From: Acidobacteriota bacterium
GTDB lineage: Bacteria > Acidobacteriota > Blastocatellia > Pyrinomonadales > Pyrinomonadaceae
NCBI GenBank assembly: GCA_016703965.1
Contig: JADJBB010000025.1
Coordinates: 1,078,077 to 1,142,076, forward strand
Direction of reading: 5' to 3'
Length of the DNA stretch: 64,000 nucleotides
The notes below the pieces were generated by a model. The model was given only the letters and a program-made list of their open reading frames with translations. It was not told the origin of the DNA and ran no database searches. This document shows positions 8,222 through 16,036 of this stretch, one piece after another. Position numbers and translations under genes: made by a program. Within the stretch, counting starts at the first letter, position 1; each line of letters starts with the position of its first letter.

Positions 8222-9952
8222 TTACATACCTTTATAGTTCGGCCCCCCACCGCCCTCAGGCGTGACCCAGTTGATGATCTGGTAAGGATCGGCAATGTCG
8301 CAAGTTTTGCAATGAACACAATTTGAAAAATTGACCTTCAGTTCCTTTCGTCCCGTTCCGGCATTGTCTTCCATCTCATAAACGGCAGCCGGGCAGAATC
8401 GCTGACACGGGTTGCCATATTCCTCGGCACACGTGGTCGCACATATCTCCGTATCTAGTACGTGCAGATGCGATGGCTGATCTTCGTCGTGGGCGACAGC
8501 TCCGTAAAATACATCCGTTACCTTATCGAACGTCAACTCCTTATCGAATGGAACGCCCGCATACCGTTCGGACTTCAAATGATCCGATGGCCCAAATCCA
8601 CCGGCCTTTGCGTTGCCGTTTAGCTTTTCGATCCGTTCGTGGCCTGCGACGTGGTGTTCCTTCGGCATAAAACCCCAGGCGAGGCCTTTGGTCATAAACT
8701 GCAGCCCAGTGTTGACCAATGCCGACCAACGGCCCTTCTGGAAGGCTCCGTGGAAGTTGCGGACCGGATGCAGTTCGTCGTAGATCCAGCTTAAATTGAC
8801 CTTTTCCTCGAAATGCTTGAGTGTTTTTGAAGAGAAATCGTCGTGTTCAAAAGCTCCGATGATCGTCTCAGCGGCGAGCATTCCTGATTTCATCGCGGTG
8901 TGGATTCCCTTGATCCGCTGGCCATTCAGGAAAGAGCCGGAATCGCCAACGATCAATGCCCCGTCCGCATAAAGCCGCGGCATCGTGAAGTAGCCGCCGG
9001 CGTTGATGGTTTTCGCACCATATTTGATCATCTTGCCGCCTGCAAGGACCTCAGCGACCTTCGGGTGGGTTTTGAACTTTTGAAACTCGGCGTGCGGATC
9101 GATGAGCGGGTCTTCGTAGTCGAGCCCGGTTACGTAACCGATGCTGACCATGTTGTCTTTGAGGCCGTAGATCCAGCCGCCGCCGTAGGTTCGCGTGTCG
9201 GATGGAAATCCAAGCGTATGAACGACTTTCCCTTCCGGAAAATTCCCGGCGGGCAGTTCCCAAAGCTCCTTTATCCCCAGTGAATAGACCATCGGCTCTT
9301 TGTCTTCGGCAAGTCCGAGGCGCGAAATTATTTGCTTGGCGAGCGACCCGCGTGAGCCTTCACCGAGCACGGTGACCTTAGCCAAAAGGTCTACGCCAGG
9401 CTCAAAATTAGCCTTTTGATGGCCTTCTTTGTCGATTCCCTTGTCACCGGTTCGTACGCCGATCACGCAGTCGTTCTCGTCATACAGGATCTCAGCCGCA
9501 GGGAATTCCGGGAAAATATTGATTCCCGCTTCCTCACATTTCTCACCAAGCCATTCGCAAACCTTACTGAGCGAAACGATGTATTTGCCCTTGTTCTTCA
9601 GCGGCGGCGGAACGAGCGGTGCGTTAAAGCCTTTCTTTTCACCTAGATACCAAAATGCATCTTCCGTCACGACCGAATCGACGGGACAGCCTTGTGCCAG
9701 AAAATCAGGCATAAGCTCGCGGATCGCGATGGGATCCATGACGGCTCCCGACAGAATGTGTGCCCCGACGAATGAGCCTTTTTCGACGATCGCTATCTCG
9801 AGTTCGCCGATCGCCTTGCCCTTTTTGAAGCCTTTTTCGACCAGTTCGTCGTGTTCCTTGATCTTGTTTTTCAAGTGCAGCGCAGCCGCCAAATTTGCAG
9901 GCCCAGCACCCACAAACACAACATCCATCGGTATTTGTTCGCGTTCGATCAT
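8222..9952 (-). CDS. Electron transfer flavoprotein-quinone oxidoreductase
   Basis: 576 residues, the length of ETF-QO/ETFDH. It passes electrons from reduced ETF (fatty acid and amino acid oxidation) into the membrane quinone pool. The FAD-binding motif VFVGAGPANLAAAL is at residues 12-25. A second FAD-contact segment, ALIVGDSGSFLNGQRIKGIH, is near residue 335. The C-terminal [4Fe-4S] domain holds NPCQRFCPA and SNCVHCKTCDI and ends in the typical NWVTPEGGGGPNYKGM. No ETF alpha/beta genes are nearby. A REP-like palindrome (9962-9987) sits just before the start. Confidence 0.95.
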   Translation of the reverse strand: MIEREQIPMDVVFVGAGPANLAAALHLKNKIKEHDELVEKGFKKGKAIGELEIAIVEKGSFVGAHILSGAVMDPIAIRELMPDFLAQGCPVDSVVTEDAFWYLGEKKGFNAPLVPPPLKNKGKYIVSLSKVCEWLGEKCEEAGINIFPEFPAAEILYDENDCVIGVRTGDKGIDKEGHQKANFEPGVDLLAKVTVLGEGSRGSLAKQIISRLGLAEDKEPMVYSLGIKELWELPAGNFPEGKVVHTLGFPSDTRTYGGGWIYGLKDNMVSIGYVTGLDYEDPLIDPHAEFQKFKTHPKVAEVLAGGKMIKYGAKTINAGGYFTMPRLYADGALIVGDSGSFLNGQRIKGIHTAMKSGMLAAETIIGAFEHDDFSSKTLKHFEEKVNLSWIYDELHPVRNFHGAFQKGRWSALVNTGLQFMTKGLAWGFMPKEHHVAGHERIEKLNGNAKAGGFGPSDHLKSERYAGVPFDKELTFDKVTDVFYGAVAHDEDQPSHLHVLDTEICATTCAEEYGNPCQRFCPAAVYEMEDNAGTGRKELKVNFSNCVHCKTCDIADPYQIINWVTPEGGGGPNYKGM

Positions 9953-9961
9953 ATGATTATT

Positions 9962-9987
9962 GTCAGAACCGCCTGCTTAAGCGGGCG
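9962..9987. repeat. REP-like palindrome, family A, copy 1
   Basis: GTCAGAACCGCCTGCTTAAGCGGGCG: a short palindrome core (GCCTGC/GCGGGC around TTAA) preceded by GTCAGAACC. The same unit recurs at 16011-16036, 17179-17206 and 22436-22462. It lies in the gap upstream of the ETF-QO gene. Confidence 0.75.
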
Positions 9988-10127
9988 TAAGACGGCTAAA
10001 ATGAATGGCGATTCAGTTCTTTGGAGAGTATATCAGACAAATCGATCCAAAGTCATTTTCCTAAATAGCTGATAACTGATAGCTTTTATGCTCAAGTAAA
10101 ATGCTATCAGCTATTTCGAACCAAACA

Positions 10128-10886
10128 ATGCGAATACTCACCGCAACGATCTGGATCTCAGTCCTGCTACTAACAGGCTGCTCGGCGTCAAAAAATAAGA
10201 TCGATCCCGCCCGTTCGAACGGTCTGCCTACGAAGGTTTTGTGGGCATGGGAACGCCCTGAAGACCTGCATTTCATTGATCCAAACGAAATCGGCGTGGC
10301 GTTTTTAGCTCAGACGATCTTCCTCGAAAAAGACCAGGTTTCGCCCAAACCTCGCCGTCAGCCGCTCGAAGTTCCGCCCGGGACGTATCTGATCGCCGTC
10401 ACGCGGGTCGAGACAAAAAAAGGCACGTTCGACCGGCCGACTTTTTCGGCCGAGATGGGTTCGAAGATGGTGAGTCTGATCAAAAACACGCTCGAACTGC
10501 CCGACGTAAAAGCGATCCAGATCGATTTCGATGCCGTCGTTTCCGAACGGCCATTTTACCGGTCGATGATGCGGGAGCTCATGAAAACACTGCCTCCCGA
10601 TACGCCATTGACGATGACATCGCTCGCTTCGTGGTGTACCGGCGATGCCTGGTTCAACGATTTCCCGGTGGACGAAGCGGTCCCGATGGCATTCCAGATG
10701 GGAGCGGATTCTGAAAAGATCCACAACTTTCTGAGGGCCGGAAACGACTGGAACGAACCGCTCTGCCGCGGCAGCTATGGAATCTCGCTCGACGAGGGCC
10801 GTCTTGAGGGAATGAAGCCCGGCCGTCGGCTCTATTTCTTCAAAAACGCCGCCTGGCAGCCCTCAGATCTCGACAAATTACCATGA
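10128..10886 (+). CDS. DUF3142-type lipoprotein
   Basis: Starting at the ATG at 10128 gives 252 residues that open with a clear lipoprotein signal: MRILTATIWISVLLLTGC, lipobox LLTGC, lipidated Cys at residue 18. An upstream in-frame ATG at 10101 would add nine residues before the signal and is less likely. The mature part (VLWAWERPEDLHFID, IDFDAVVSERPFYRSMM, SLASWCTGDAWF) resembles DUF3142, a family of unknown function with a TIM-barrel-like look. It sits alone between ETF-QO and the IS110 element. No role is assigned. Confidence 0.8.
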   Translation: MRILTATIWISVLLLTGCSASKNKIDPARSNGLPTKVLWAWERPEDLHFIDPNEIGVAFLAQTIFLEKDQVSPKPRRQPLEVPPGTYLIAVTRVETKKGTFDRPTFSAEMGSKMVSLIKNTLELPDVKAIQIDFDAVVSERPFYRSMMRELMKTLPPDTPLTMTSLASWCTGDAWFNDFPVDEAVPMAFQMGADSEKIHNFLRAGNDWNEPLCRGSYGISLDEGRLEGMKPGRRLYFFKNAAWQPSDLDKLP

Positions 10887-11342
10887 TAAAATGGGCTCAT
10901 TTAGGTAGAGTGGAAGCTACCCATTGGTAAAGCAGAGCCTCGAGATTGGTAGAGGTATTGGGGAGATTGGTCAAAGGTCTGCGAGCTATGATTTTGGGTA
11001 TCGCGCACTCCGATCTGCGTCTCTCTGACGGGAAAGAATCGAGTATTGTCACAGTCGTTCTCGGCCGGGGTCACATCTATGAAGTTAAGCCATGAGTCAA
11101 GCGCACTTCGTCGGTCGCACCGAGTTTTGGTGTGATTCGAAGTCATGTTCGTTTCGACAATAACCAACCCGCCTCCTTTTATTGTTAGATTTACTTTCAG
11201 TTCGCACCGCCGTTTGTGGCGAGTGCCATCATCTATTCGTGCACAGATTTAACTGGCTACATGAAACTAGATCGGCTCATCCCGACGCTTTATCGAGATG
11301 GCTGGCCGTGCCATCAGACCTTCAGAGACTGAAGATTTCTCT
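10887..11342. other. Non-coding gap downstream of the IS110 transposase
   Basis: About 455 nt without a supported gene. A minus-strand 88-codon frame (10901-11167) has no recognisable features. Part of this stretch probably belongs to the non-coding end of the IS110 element, because the transposase ends at 11343 and members of the family carry up to a few hundred non-coding bases at their ends. I could not locate the boundary. Confidence 0.5.
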
Positions 11343-12393
11343 TCACCTCTCCTGACCCCTCGCACAGGCCAACTTCGCCCCGCCGGTTGCAAACTGTTCG
11401 TAGCTGATGTTGTCACGAAGCATGACGTAACAGTTGATGAGCAGTTTGCGGGCCGCTGCGACTTTTTGCTTTCGGGCGGCCGCGTCGACGGCTAACTTGC
11501 AAGTAATGTGCCTTGATCCCATGATCGCGGCACGTCTGGGCGGCCTGACCGAGCAGATGCCTCGTGAGTCGCGAGCCATGCTTGCTGATCGAGCCTATTC
11601 GTCTCTTCTCGCCGGAGCTTTTCTCCAGCGGGTCCAGTCCTACGAACGCGACTACCTCTTCCTTGCGTCGAAAGCGGCGGACGTCGCCTAGTGTGTGAAT
11701 GAGTGCCAGAGCGGTGACCACTCCGATGCCCGGATGCGTCATCAGAAGGCGCGTCTTTGCATCTTTATCCGCCTCCTCCGCAAGTTTCGCGTCAAAGGCC
11801 GCTATCTCTTTAGACAATTCGTTGTATAAAGAAAACCGCGATATGACGATGAGCCGCTCCATATCGGTCGAAACCGCATCGAGAAGCTCTTTCTGCCGTT
11901 TAAGTGTCTGAAGCCGAAACTTATCGAGCCCCTTCGATCGAGCGAACGCCTGTAGCGTGTTTGCGATCGATGTACGCTTCTTCACCAGAAAATGCCGATG
12001 ATTGAGCATCGTGAGCATCTCGCGGCTCCGCTCGCTCCTCGGCGTGATCTCGGGAAACGAGCCGTTCACCAGGAGATCCAGGATCGTCTCCGCATCACGA
12101 AAGTCGTTCTTGTGTCGCGACAACGCAGCTCGCCTGATCAGCCTCGGATCACCTATCTTTACCTTTATTCCGTTTTCAAAGAGCAGCTTTTCAAACCACC
12201 ACAAACAACCCGTCGCCTCTACCCCGACAACCACCTCGTCTCCAAACTTGCGATAAAACGCCTTCAAAGACTGCTTGTCCGAATGCAGAAACTGCCGATA
12301 CCGCACCTCTCCATCCCTCTCGTCACAATAAGCAACCGTCTGCTCGTATGGGTGAAAATCAACCCCGATGTATACTGTCATTGTTGATTCCAT
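11343..12393 (-). CDS. IS110-family transposase, frameshifted near the C-terminus
   Basis: The uninterrupted frame is 11413-12393 (326 residues). The N-terminal DEDD domain starts MTVYIGVDFHPYEQTVAYCD, with EATGCLWW and NDFRDAETI carrying further acidic residues. The C-terminal Transposase_20 region has THPGIGVVTALALI and FVGLDPLEKSSGEKRRIGSI SKHGSR. Near 11465 the family's usual ending is lost, but it continues in the neighbouring frame as VAAARKLLINCYVMLRDNIS to a stop at 11343. Removing one A from the A5 run (minus strand; 11463-11467) joins the two. So the gene carries a one-base insertion, or an indel error, or possibly a shift site. A 14-bp hairpin covers the start codon. Confidence 0.88.
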
Positions 12394-12454
12394 CGGGTCA
12401 GTTTCTTGTCAAAACTCTGAGTGTTTTCTAACACTCGACTCCGATGGAATCAAC
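12383..12454 (-). promoter_or_regulatory. Hairpin covering the IS110 transposase start codon
   Basis: GTTGATTCCATCGG (12383-12396) is a perfect 14-bp inverted repeat of 12441-12454, and a smaller stem GAGTGTT/AACACTC (12419-12436) lies inside. The gene-proximal arm includes the ATG at 12393 and codons 1-4. A transcript entering from outside would hide the start codon, as known for some other IS families. A transcript starting inside the loop would not. Confidence 0.6.
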
Positions 12455-12480
12455 TTCATAACATCAGTCCTTACAATTCA

Positions 12481-12535
12481 AAGCCCACGGATGTGGGCGA
12501 CAGATCCGTTCGCACCTGAATATATTCGCCGATCA
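12481..12535. repeat. REP-like repeat, family B, copy 1
   Basis: Begins with the hairpin GCCCACGGATGTGGGC then GACAGAT and, about 10 nt later, GTTCGCAC and ATTCGCC. The same order of motifs occurs at 13456-13510, so the unit is about 55 nt. It abuts the presumed end of the IS110 element and precedes the CPBP gene. Confidence 0.65.
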
Positions 12536-12559
12536 AAATGCTAAGATGCGGATACTGTG

Positions 12560-13297
12560 ATGACAACGCATAAGAAGTTCTTCCTAATTCTTTGGGCCTT
12601 GGGGTTCGTTGGGATCTTGTCGTTCTTGTTTATAGATCTGGCCGGGATCATCGAGATACTTCCTTCAGACGTCGAGGTTCCTCCGATGGCCCCCTGGCTG
12701 ATCAAGGGCTTAAGCCTGATTCAGCCGACGGTGATCTTATCGATCGCGGTTCTGGTTGGGATCGGGCTTGCGCCGAAGGTCGGTTTGTCGGCTCCGGTGG
12801 CTGAAAGCCTCGCCAAAAACGAAAATTGGTTCCCTGCTCTCAAACCACAGATCGTTCCCGGCATTATCGGCGGCGTAATTAGCGGCCTCGCGATCGTCGT
12901 GACGGCCGCCCTATTAAAACCCTTGCTGCCAGCCGAAGCCGTTGTGCTGATAGGCAAATTCGGCAACGTGCTACCGCTCCCGACACGATTTTTGTACGGC
13001 GGGGTAACAGAAGAACTGCTGCTGCGTTGGGGCCTGATGACGCTGCTTGCCTGGCTCGCGTGGAGGCTTTTTCAAAAAGGCCAGGGCAGCCCGAGATCGT
13101 CCTGCTTTGTCGCCGCGATCCTCGTCTCATCCCTGATCTTCGGCATCGGCCACCTGCCGGTCGCATTCCTGCTCTTCCCACACCCAACGCCCACCCTCAT
13201 TCTCTTCGTCCTAACCGCCAACTCCACCTTCGGACTAATCGCTGGCTACCTCTACTGGAAAAAAGGACTTGAATCCGCCATGATCGGCACGTCGTGA
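12560..13297 (+). CDS. CPBP-family intramembrane metalloprotease
   Basis: 245 residues from the ATG at 12560 (a GTG at 12557 is the adjacent alternative). The protein is mostly hydrophobic, with about seven membrane segments. The CPBP/Abi motif 1 EELLLRWG (EExxxR, about residues 152-159) and motif 2 FGIGHLP (FxxxH, about residues 193-199) supply the glutamates and histidine for metal binding. Relatives (Rce1, bacterial Abi) cleave or process prenylated or secreted peptides; the bacterial substrate is unknown. The gene is flanked by two copies of the same REP-like repeat. Confidence 0.9.
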   Translation: MTTHKKFFLILWALGFVGILSFLFIDLAGIIEILPSDVEVPPMAPWLIKGLSLIQPTVILSIAVLVGIGLAPKVGLSAPVAESLAKNENWFPALKPQIVPGIIGGVISGLAIVVTAALLKPLLPAEAVVLIGKFGNVLPLPTRFLYGGVTEELLLRWGLMTLLAWLAWRLFQKGQGSPRSSCFVAAILVSSLIFGIGHLPVAFLLFPHPTPTLILFVLTANSTFGLIAGYLYWKKGLESAMIGTS

Positions 13298-13647
13298 CGC
13301 ATGCTGTATTGTTTACGGCGAGTTATTTGGGGAGTTATTTTTAAGGTTTAGGCTTCTCGGGTGTTTCGGAAACTTCATTAAGCTGCGGAGCAGCGACAGA
13401 ATTTAGCCCCAGGTGCAGCCTTGCGGAATCTGGGGTGGGAACCAAAAAAGATCTTAAGCCCGCGTGGTGGGCGACAGATTTATGGCCGTTTGCACGAATC
13501 TATGTCGCCCGCTCCGCAGGCTCAAAAACAAGATTTGGCTATTCCCCAGGTTCCGCTTCGCTCCACCCTGGGGTTACAAGTATGCCGCTGCTCCGCAGCT
13601 TTGATAATCGTCTCGCGAGTACGCGACCGGAGCAGGGGAACCCGGGA
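13298..13647. other. Non-coding gap holding a nested palindrome
   Basis: 350 nt with no gene. Most of it is the inverted-repeat structure described at 13380-13601. Nothing else is recognised. Confidence 0.7.
13380..13601. repeat. 220-nt nested imperfect palindrome built from three repeat families
   Basis: The outer arms AAGCTGCGGAGCAGCG (13380-13395) and its exact reverse complement (13586-13601) enclose a second pair. This second pair is two hairpins bounded by CCCCAGG and TGGGG, near 13406-13434 and 13544-13574. A third pair is GCCCGCGTGGTGGGCGACAG at 13458-13477 against TGTCGCCCGCTCCGCAGGC near 13503-13521. The centre is about 13490. The third pair is also family B copy 2. Confidence 0.75.
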
Positions 13648-15057
13648 TTATTTCTCCAGTCTTTTTAAAAGATCAGCAGCCTGGCTACTACCTTCCTCTG
13701 CCATCTCTTCTAAGGTTCTTTTTAACCAATTTTTTACTTCTGGATCTCTATTATTTGAGTTGATAATATCTTGAAGACGGTCAAATCTGTTTGGATTCTG
13801 CGACTCTTTATATCCCTGGATCAGCCAAGTAATATCCTTGGGATTGTTTGCGGCAATCACCCTCTTAGCTAACTGGTCGGCTGCTTCTAATGGCGAACAA
13901 GCGACAGCGTAAAAAGCCATCCAACGATCCTTGTCCGAGCTGTTCATAAATTCTCGAGCCCATTCGACCGTTGCAATGTCGCCCATTCCGGCCAAGCCGA
14001 AAGATAATTCCCAATGCTCCTGATAGCTCTTACCCACTAGACTTCTGACGATTTCGGTCGCCTCGGGATTCGGATTCTGAACGAACCACGTAGCAAGCCT
14101 GCCGGCTTCTTCGATATCCGCCGATCTCAGAGCGGCCATCATCAGATTGAGGTGGTGTTTATCTGCCGTCTTGATCATTGCCCACATCAGAGGCCACCGT
14201 TGCGATTTGTCTAGCTCCGGATAGTTCCGTGCCAGCTTAATGAGGATTGTCTCATTTCGGGTCTCGCTGATGTATTTGCTTATTGGGCCGATGTAGTTTA
14301 ACGGAATAGGTTTTTTCAGCAAATCGATAATAAAGCCCGCCGCTTGTTTGTGCCTGCCCCACGCAAAAGCCCATAACACGTCTCTTTTCTGCTCCTTAGA
14401 AGAACCGGAGTAAAGGGTTACAAGATAATCAAAAGGTTTGTCGGGCGTAGGTGAGTTCAGTTCGTCATCGATATCTGAAACAAGAGATTTCGGATAGTGC
14501 TTGGCATTTCGCCGGTTCAGAGCCAGTTTCCGCAGATCCCCCAATTCTTTTTTCTCGATATCGTAGTCGTTTTTTGAGCTGATGCGGATGAAATGTCTCA
14601 CGGATCTCAACAATTCCGAGGAGTCCAAGTCATTGATAGGCAGATTCATTGCTTCCGTCGCAACTACCGACATCTCCCAGCCCGACTCGCCTTTGTTAAC
14701 AAATAGAAGGTATTTTGGCTGGGGAGACCTGAGACTCTGCTCTAGTAAAGGGGCTAGAAACAATGATCGTCGGTCAGAGCCAAATGATATAACTGTACAG
14801 CTTGTATTAGTTTCGTAACCATTAAAAACCTTATCTTTGAAGTCTCCCTTAAGGACTTCGACGATCTTAAACTCAACAGCACTTCCATCTCTGGAAACGG
14901 GTTCAGCAAGAAGAACCGCCTCCGTTTCCTTCACCAGACCGTATTTTGTTTTAGGCAGATGACCGTCCGCATAAGAACAAGCCAGCGAGTAAAAACTCGA
15001 ACAGTTAAGGCAAACTGCTATCGCGAAGATCGCTTTTAGTAACCTGTTGATCATCAC
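13648..15057 (-). CDS. Secreted protein with NTR/TIMP-like N-terminus and HEAT-like helical repeats
   Basis: 469 residues with a signal peptide (MMINRLLKAIFAIAVCLNC), mature protein starting near the Cys of LACSYADG. The first 110 mature residues (ACSY..., EAVLLAEPV, VEFKIVEVLKGDF, CTVISFG, YLLFVNKG) follow the pattern of bacterial netrin/TIMP-like domains, which begin with a cysteine and carry paired cysteines. Residues about 190-469 are helical and repeat-like (for example AAGFIIDLLKKP, WELSFGLAGMGDIATVEWAR), suggesting HEAT-type scaffolding. No catalytic motif is visible and no function is assigned. The gene is monocistronic. Confidence 0.7.
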   Translation of the reverse strand: MMINRLLKAIFAIAVCLNCSSFYSLACSYADGHLPKTKYGLVKETEAVLLAEPVSRDGSAVEFKIVEVLKGDFKDKVFNGYETNTSCTVISFGSDRRSLFLAPLLEQSLRSPQPKYLLFVNKGESGWEMSVVATEAMNLPINDLDSSELLRSVRHFIRISSKNDYDIEKKELGDLRKLALNRRNAKHYPKSLVSDIDDELNSPTPDKPFDYLVTLYSGSSKEQKRDVLWAFAWGRHKQAAGFIIDLLKKPIPLNYIGPISKYISETRNETILIKLARNYPELDKSQRWPLMWAMIKTADKHHLNLMMAALRSADIEEAGRLATWFVQNPNPEATEIVRSLVGKSYQEHWELSFGLAGMGDIATVEWAREFMNSSDKDRWMAFYAVACSPLEAADQLAKRVIAANNPKDITWLIQGYKESQNPNRFDRLQDIINSNNRDPEVKNWLKRTLEEMAEEGSSQAADLLKRLEK

Positions 15058-15101
15058 TTTTTGATGTTTTAGTCGACTAATGAGTTGTCGTGAGAGCCTT
15101 C

Positions 15102-15701
15102 TTAGTCCAAAAATTGCTCGATGTAGCCATCGAGGTGTTTTTGGAGGTCTTTGGTTCCGTTGTAGCCGCGTTTGGTTATGAGTTCCAGGAGTTCGCGGGT
15201 AGCTTCTAATTCCGGCGGCGTCGCGGCGGTGATGAGGTGTTGGAGGTCGAGGATGTCTTGTGGGCGCCGGTTCCAGTCGGCGGCGAGGGTTTTCATGGCG
15301 ATCAGGGAGGGAATGGTGGCGACGCGGACGTTGATGTCTGAAAGGATGTGGCCTTCTTCGGCGGTTTCAACAATCTCTGACTCGATTCCAGTAAAGGCGA
15401 AAATTAGATCGATTCGCATTGGCGGGCGACCGGATGATTTAAGCCGAGCCGTAGCCAAGCGGCCTCTGTCGTCGTGATGGATCAGTTCGGCAACAGTGTA
15501 GCCAAGCTGCGTAAGTTCGTAGACGAGACTATCGGCATGAGCGTCATCTGTCACAGTTACCGCTAGGTCAATATCCTTAGTAAAACGCTCTATTGTTCGG
15601 AACGAAACGGCTATCCCGCCGACAACTGCAAACTTTGCTTTACGCCGTTCGAGAATGTCGAATATTAGTTTCGAATGATGTTCGAGCTGTTCGTTATTCA
15701 G
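15102..15701 (-). CDS. AbiEii/MNT-like nucleotidyltransferase, non-standard start
   Basis: The first conventional start (GTG at 15554) would give 150 residues but cut off the catalytic motif. The same frame extends back to a stop just before 15701 and encodes VVGGIAVSFRTIERFTKDID, the GG-x-A-V-S then D-x-D signature of nucleotidyltransferases (AbiEii/DUF6036-like toxins). No ATG, GTG or TTG lies before that motif. A CTG at 15701 overlaps the TGA of the upstream small gene as CTGA, so re-initiation there is the simplest reading. C-terminal part: RVATIPSLIAMKTLAADWNR, RRPQDILDLQHLI. It forms a two-gene unit with the 83-residue gene, like a toxin with its partner. Confidence 0.7.
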   Translation of the reverse strand: MNNEQLEHHSKLIFDILERRKAKFAVVGGIAVSFRTIERFTKDIDLAVTVTDDAHADSLVYELTQLGYTVAELIHHDDRGRLATARLKSSGRPPMRIDLIFAFTGIESEIVETAEEGHILSDINVRVATIPSLIAMKTLAADWNRRPQDILDLQHLITAATPPELEATRELLELITKRGYNGTKDLQKHLDGYIEQFLD

Positions 15702-15949
15702 ATCTTTTTAGAGACGAATCGGGAGATGTCACGCCTTGAAAAGCCCTCGTCCGTACGCTGCGGCAACTCCAAATACCAACGGTCAACCTCGCTCTCGATC
15801 TCGGCGAGCGTGATGTCAGGATTCTTTTTCCTGAGCTTGTGGATGAAAGCTCGCTCGCCGAGTCGCTGAAGTTCGGACAGCATGCGAAATTGGGGTTCAA
15901 AGTCTCTCACGAGTCTTATTTTAGCATGTTTTGCTGGTGATTTTAACAC
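15698..15949 (-). CDS. Small charged protein upstream of the nucleotidyltransferase (possible antitoxin)
   Basis: 83 residues from a GTG at 15949. The sequence is rich in Arg, Lys and Glu (RDFEPQFRMLSELQRLGERA, KKNPDITLAEIESEVDRWYL) and predicted helical, with no membrane segment. I recognise no family. The middle resembles short companions of nucleotidyltransferase genes, with a helix such as EIESEVDRWYLEL. Its stop overlaps the presumed start of the nucleotidyltransferase by four bases, which suggests translational coupling and a paired function. The antitoxin role is inferred from context only. Confidence 0.6.
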   Translation of the reverse strand: MLKSPAKHAKIRLVRDFEPQFRMLSELQRLGERAFIHKLRKKNPDITLAEIESEVDRWYLELPQRTDEGFSRRDISRFVSKKI

Positions 15950-16010
15950 GATTTGCTCCCCGAGGTAGAAGAGCCCAGTCGCTATCGCTCCCGGTTCTGA
16001 CCCGTTGTGG

Positions 16011-16036
16011 CCGCCCGCTTACGCAGGCGGTTCCGA
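16011..16036. repeat. REP-like palindrome, family A, copy 2, overlapping the mtnA stop codon
   Basis: CCGCCCGCTTACGCAGGCGG followed by TTCCGAC, the reverse orientation of copy 1. On the minus strand the repeat encodes the last residues S-E-P-P-A and the TAA stop of mtnA, so the repeat forms the gene's end. Confidence 0.8.

Larger units (their letters stand above)
11343..12480 (-). mobile_element. IS110-family insertion sequence (ends approximate)
   Basis: The element is defined by its DEDD transposase/recombinase. IS110 elements usually lack terminal inverted repeats and target duplications, so true ends cannot be read from a single copy. The right limit is placed at 12480 because a REP-like repeat begins at 12481. 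The left limit is at least 11343 and may extend into the gap towards 10887. Confidence 0.6.

Noticed and set aside
10901..11167. 88-codon minus-strand frame downstream of the IS110 transposase
   Set aside because: No ribosome site, no recognisable motif and an odd composition; more likely non-coding IS end.
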